The translations under genes were made by a program, and so were the position numbers. Source: an uncultured SAR116 cluster alpha proteobacterium (lineage in GTDB: Bacteria > Pseudomonadota > Alphaproteobacteria > Puniceispirillales > Marisalimonadaceae). Taken from it: a DNA stretch of 64,000 bases. This document shows positions 61,838-64,000 of the stretch, piece after piece (position 1 is the first letter of the stretch; every line of letters starts with the position of its first letter). The stretch covers positions 1 through 64,000 of the forward strand of contig CACNGC010000004.1 of the NCBI GenBank assembly GCA_902619805.1, in the 5' to 3' direction. The notes under the pieces were generated by a model. The model was given only the letters and a program-made list of their open reading frames with translations, searched no databases and was not told the DNA's origin.

Positions 61838-62768
61838 CTCCAGCAGAAGCTGTAAAGTTTGTCTGGATTACTATCTGGTTCTTACGTCTAACCTTTTCCA
61901 ACATTTTATCCTTCATTGACGAAGTATTAAAAGCTTGGTCTGCAATCAAACTAGGAATTACGTCATCTTGTTGAGAAACATCACCACCAAACGCGACATG
62001 GTAAGTTAGATTTACAAAATCAACATCTGTACCTATATCAAAATCTTTTGTTCCAGCTTCTAATGTAATATTAGGAGCAATTGGTGCATTAATTTGAAGA
62101 CTATAAGTTTTACCTTTTGTATCAGACGTTTGATAACCTTCCCACTTCCATTGTTTTGCAAAAACCTTCGCTGATGGAACATAAGGAACCTGACCACCTA
62201 CTTCTATTTCATAGCCATCTAAGGCACGTTCAGTATTACTATTTCTTCCAATTTTAGCTCCACTTATAGCAAAATATTTATTTGCATTAACTTCAAAAGC
62301 TGAACTTCTTAATTCAGTACCAATACTCCATCTTGAGTGTCCATAAGTATTTTCATAATCATGAAATGCATTAATCCCATATATCCAGTTCTTATCATCA
62401 CTAAGCTGCCTATAACCAATACCTAAGTTAAGTGTGTCTCTATTATTTTGCCTTATAATTGAACCTTGGAAAAAGGTTAAATTACCTTCAGCATCATTTT
62501 CAGAAATTGGGTTTATTGTTAAGAGAGTGAAATTAGGATCAGCTGCTGTTCTTCCCTCTATACTAAGTTCGGTATTGGTAAATAATGAGTTAAAACCTTC
62601 TTCAAACTTTTGTATAGTTTTATCAATTATTGTATCTTTAAGTCTATCTGTATTACCTGAAGCGCTTACTTCTAAAAAAGTGAGCGGAATTGTAACTATA
62701 GAAACTAATAAAATATCATTAAATTTCATGAGGCACCTAACGCAATTTAAAGTATAATTAGAAGTCAA
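61830..62768 (-). CDS. Inverse autotransporter (intimin/invasin-type) beta-barrel protein without passenger (likely start ATG 62729)
   Basis: LNLGIGYRQLSDDKNWIYGINAFHDYENTYGHSRWSIGTELRSSAFEVNANKYFAISGAK...YEIEVGGQVPYVPSAKVFAKQWKWEG: IAT_beta strand pattern; ends MLEKVRRKNQIVIQTNFTASAGGV. Confidence 0.8.
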   Translation of the reverse strand: MTSNYTLNCVRCLMKFNDILLVSIVTIPLTFLEVSASGNTDRLKDTIIDKTIQKFEEGFNSLFTNTELSIEGRTAADPNFTLLTINPISENDAEGNLTFFQGSIIRQNNRDTLNLGIGYRQLSDDKNWIYGINAFHDYENTYGHSRWSIGTELRSSAFEVNANKYFAISGAKIGRNSNTERALDGYEIEVGGQVPYVPSAKVFAKQWKWEGYQTSDTKGKTYSLQINAPIAPNITLEAGTKDFDIGTDVDFVNLTYHVAFGGDVSQQDDVIPSLIADQAFNTSSMKDKMLEKVRRKNQIVIQTNFTASAGGV

Positions 62769-62819
62769 TTTATAATATTTATAATATTAAGCAAACAGAA
62801 ATTTTAAAGTTAATATTTT

Positions 62820-63677
62820 TTACTTCTTTATCACTTTATAGACTTCTGTGTGATCGGGGTTACCTTCTAAAGTTCTTAATGCCTCAGAAAGATGAGATAA
62901 AACATCATTTGAAAGTGGTTTGTTAGAAGATATGTCTCTAATTAAACTATTCGCAATTGTGACATCTTTAACCATTAAATCTAGTGCAAATCCTGAGTTA
63001 AATTTTTCAGAAATTACAAATTTATCCAGTTTGACTTCAGTAGTATTATTCTTACCTGTAGCTCCATTTATAATTTTCAAAAAGTTTTCTGGTTTAATTC
63101 CAAAAGAACGTGCTGTTGCTAAGGCTTCAAAACTTGATATTAATCCAGCTGCAGATACATAATTATTTAAAGCTTTTATGGCATGACCAGAACCTAATGG
63201 ACCAGCAAATTGAACTTTTCCCATTACAGATAACAGATCACTTACTTCTTCTAAAAGCTTCTCGTCACCCCCTGCCATAATCATTAAATCACCAGTTATT
63301 GCTCTTGCAACACCTCCAGAAACAGGTGCGTCTAAAAATTTTATACCTTTATTTTTTAATTTCTTACCTAATTCTTGAGTTTCTCTAGGATTACTTGAAG
63401 ACATATCTATAAACACTGATTTTAAATTCATTTCTAATAATTTAATGGCCATTTCAGAAACAACTCTTCCATTGGGTAACATGAAAATTATTACATCAAG
63501 ACCACTAAAATCATTTATATCTTCAACTTGCTTCACACCAGATGATTTATCTATTTTAGCTTTTATGTCATATCCAAGAACATTACATCCTGATTTTACA
63601 ATAAGTGGTGCCATTACAGAACCCATAGCACCTAGGCCAATAAATCCAATATTTTTAATTGTCATAAGTTCACCCAT
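62820..63677 (-). CDS. NAD(P)-dependent oxidoreductase, 3-hydroxyisobutyrate dehydrogenase family (start 63677 or 63665)
   Basis: IGFIGLGAMGSVMAPLIVKSG, FLDAPVSGGVARAITGDLMIMAGG, GSGHAIKALNNYVSA. Confidence 0.93.
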   Translation of the reverse strand: MGELMTIKNIGFIGLGAMGSVMAPLIVKSGCNVLGYDIKAKIDKSSGVKQVEDINDFSGLDVIIFMLPNGRVVSEMAIKLLEMNLKSVFIDMSSSNPRETQELGKKLKNKGIKFLDAPVSGGVARAITGDLMIMAGGDEKLLEEVSDLLSVMGKVQFAGPLGSGHAIKALNNYVSAAGLISSFEALATARSFGIKPENFLKIINGATGKNNTTEVKLDKFVISEKFNSGFALDLMVKDVTIANSLIRDISSNKPLSNDVLSHLSEALRTLEGNPDHTEVYKVIKK

Positions 63678-63684
63678 TTTTGAA

Positions 63685-64000
63685 TTATATCTTTATAGTA
63701 CCTTTAGAAACAAAGCTTTCAATCTCAAATTCTGAATAACCCAAATCAGTTAAAATTTCTTTAGTATTTTCTCCAAGAGATGGAGCATGTAAGCTCTCAG
63801 AAGTTTCATCTTCATTAAATTCTACTGGAAAGCTTGGATACAATAATTTTCCCTCTGTTGGATGATCTTGAACTTTAAAAAAATTTGTTCTTTCAAGATG
63901 TTCATCTTCAAAAAGGTCCTTTGGAAAATTTACTTTAGTTACTGGAATATCTTGTTCTCTTAGATTTTCAATCCAAAAACTAGTATTTCTTTTTTTTAAT
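63685..64000 (-). CDS. CaiB/BaiF CoA-transferase family protein, partial (C-terminus)
   Basis: Minus-strand reading ...DIPVTKVNFPKDLFEDEHLERTNFFKVQDHPTEGKLLYPSFPVEF...HAPSLGENTKEILTDLGYSEFEIESFVSKGTIKI*; open at window end. Confidence 0.8.
   Translation of the reverse strand, partial: LKKRNTSFWIENLREQDIPVTKVNFPKDLFEDEHLERTNFFKVQDHPTEGKLLYPSFPVEFNEDETSESLHAPSLGENTKEILTDLGYSEFEIESFVSKGTIKI

Noticed and set aside
1-64000. CRISPR arrays, rRNA operons, IS elements, integrases, phage or toxin-antitoxin modules
   Set aside because: No regularly spaced direct repeats, rRNA-like segments or recognisable mobile-element/TA proteins were seen while reading.

Overview
AT-rich, densely packed bacterial chromosome segment. 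Gene content and local order (nrdJ, xseB-ispA-dxs-tlyA, Suv3-like helicase/S4/fdxA/carD, GAAC-N7-GAAC type LexA box) suggest a streamlined, probably marine, alphaproteobacterium (inference). About 60 protein genes and one tRNA-Met(CAT) are supported. Most are housekeeping: tyrS, prfB, PBP1A, amiC, rne, aroQ, accBC, aat, nrdJ, clpSA, umuDC, fabI, aroC, dxs, ispA, xseB, carD. No CRISPR array, rRNA, transposase or phage genes were recognised. The most interesting signals are: (1) an inverse-autotransporter (intimin/invasin-type) beta-barrel that stops at the end of the barrel with no passenger, coupled to a separate Cys-rich secreted protein (60983-62768); (2) an overlapping cassette combining an SPL-like radical SAM enzyme, a nucleoside phosphorylase, a GT2, a GFA-fold protein and an SDR (1-4386); (3) tandem NrdR-like boxes 31 bp apart plus two perfect DnaA boxes upstream of the B12-dependent ribonucleotide reductase; (4) a JmjC/cupin_4 oxygenase gene interrupted by one in-frame TAA; (5) a perfect GAAC-N7-GAAC SOS box in front of umuDC; (6) several convergent gene pairs with zero or negative spacing, including a 97-nt overlap of aat with a DUF2155 gene. 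All calls are from reading the sequence; no searches were run.
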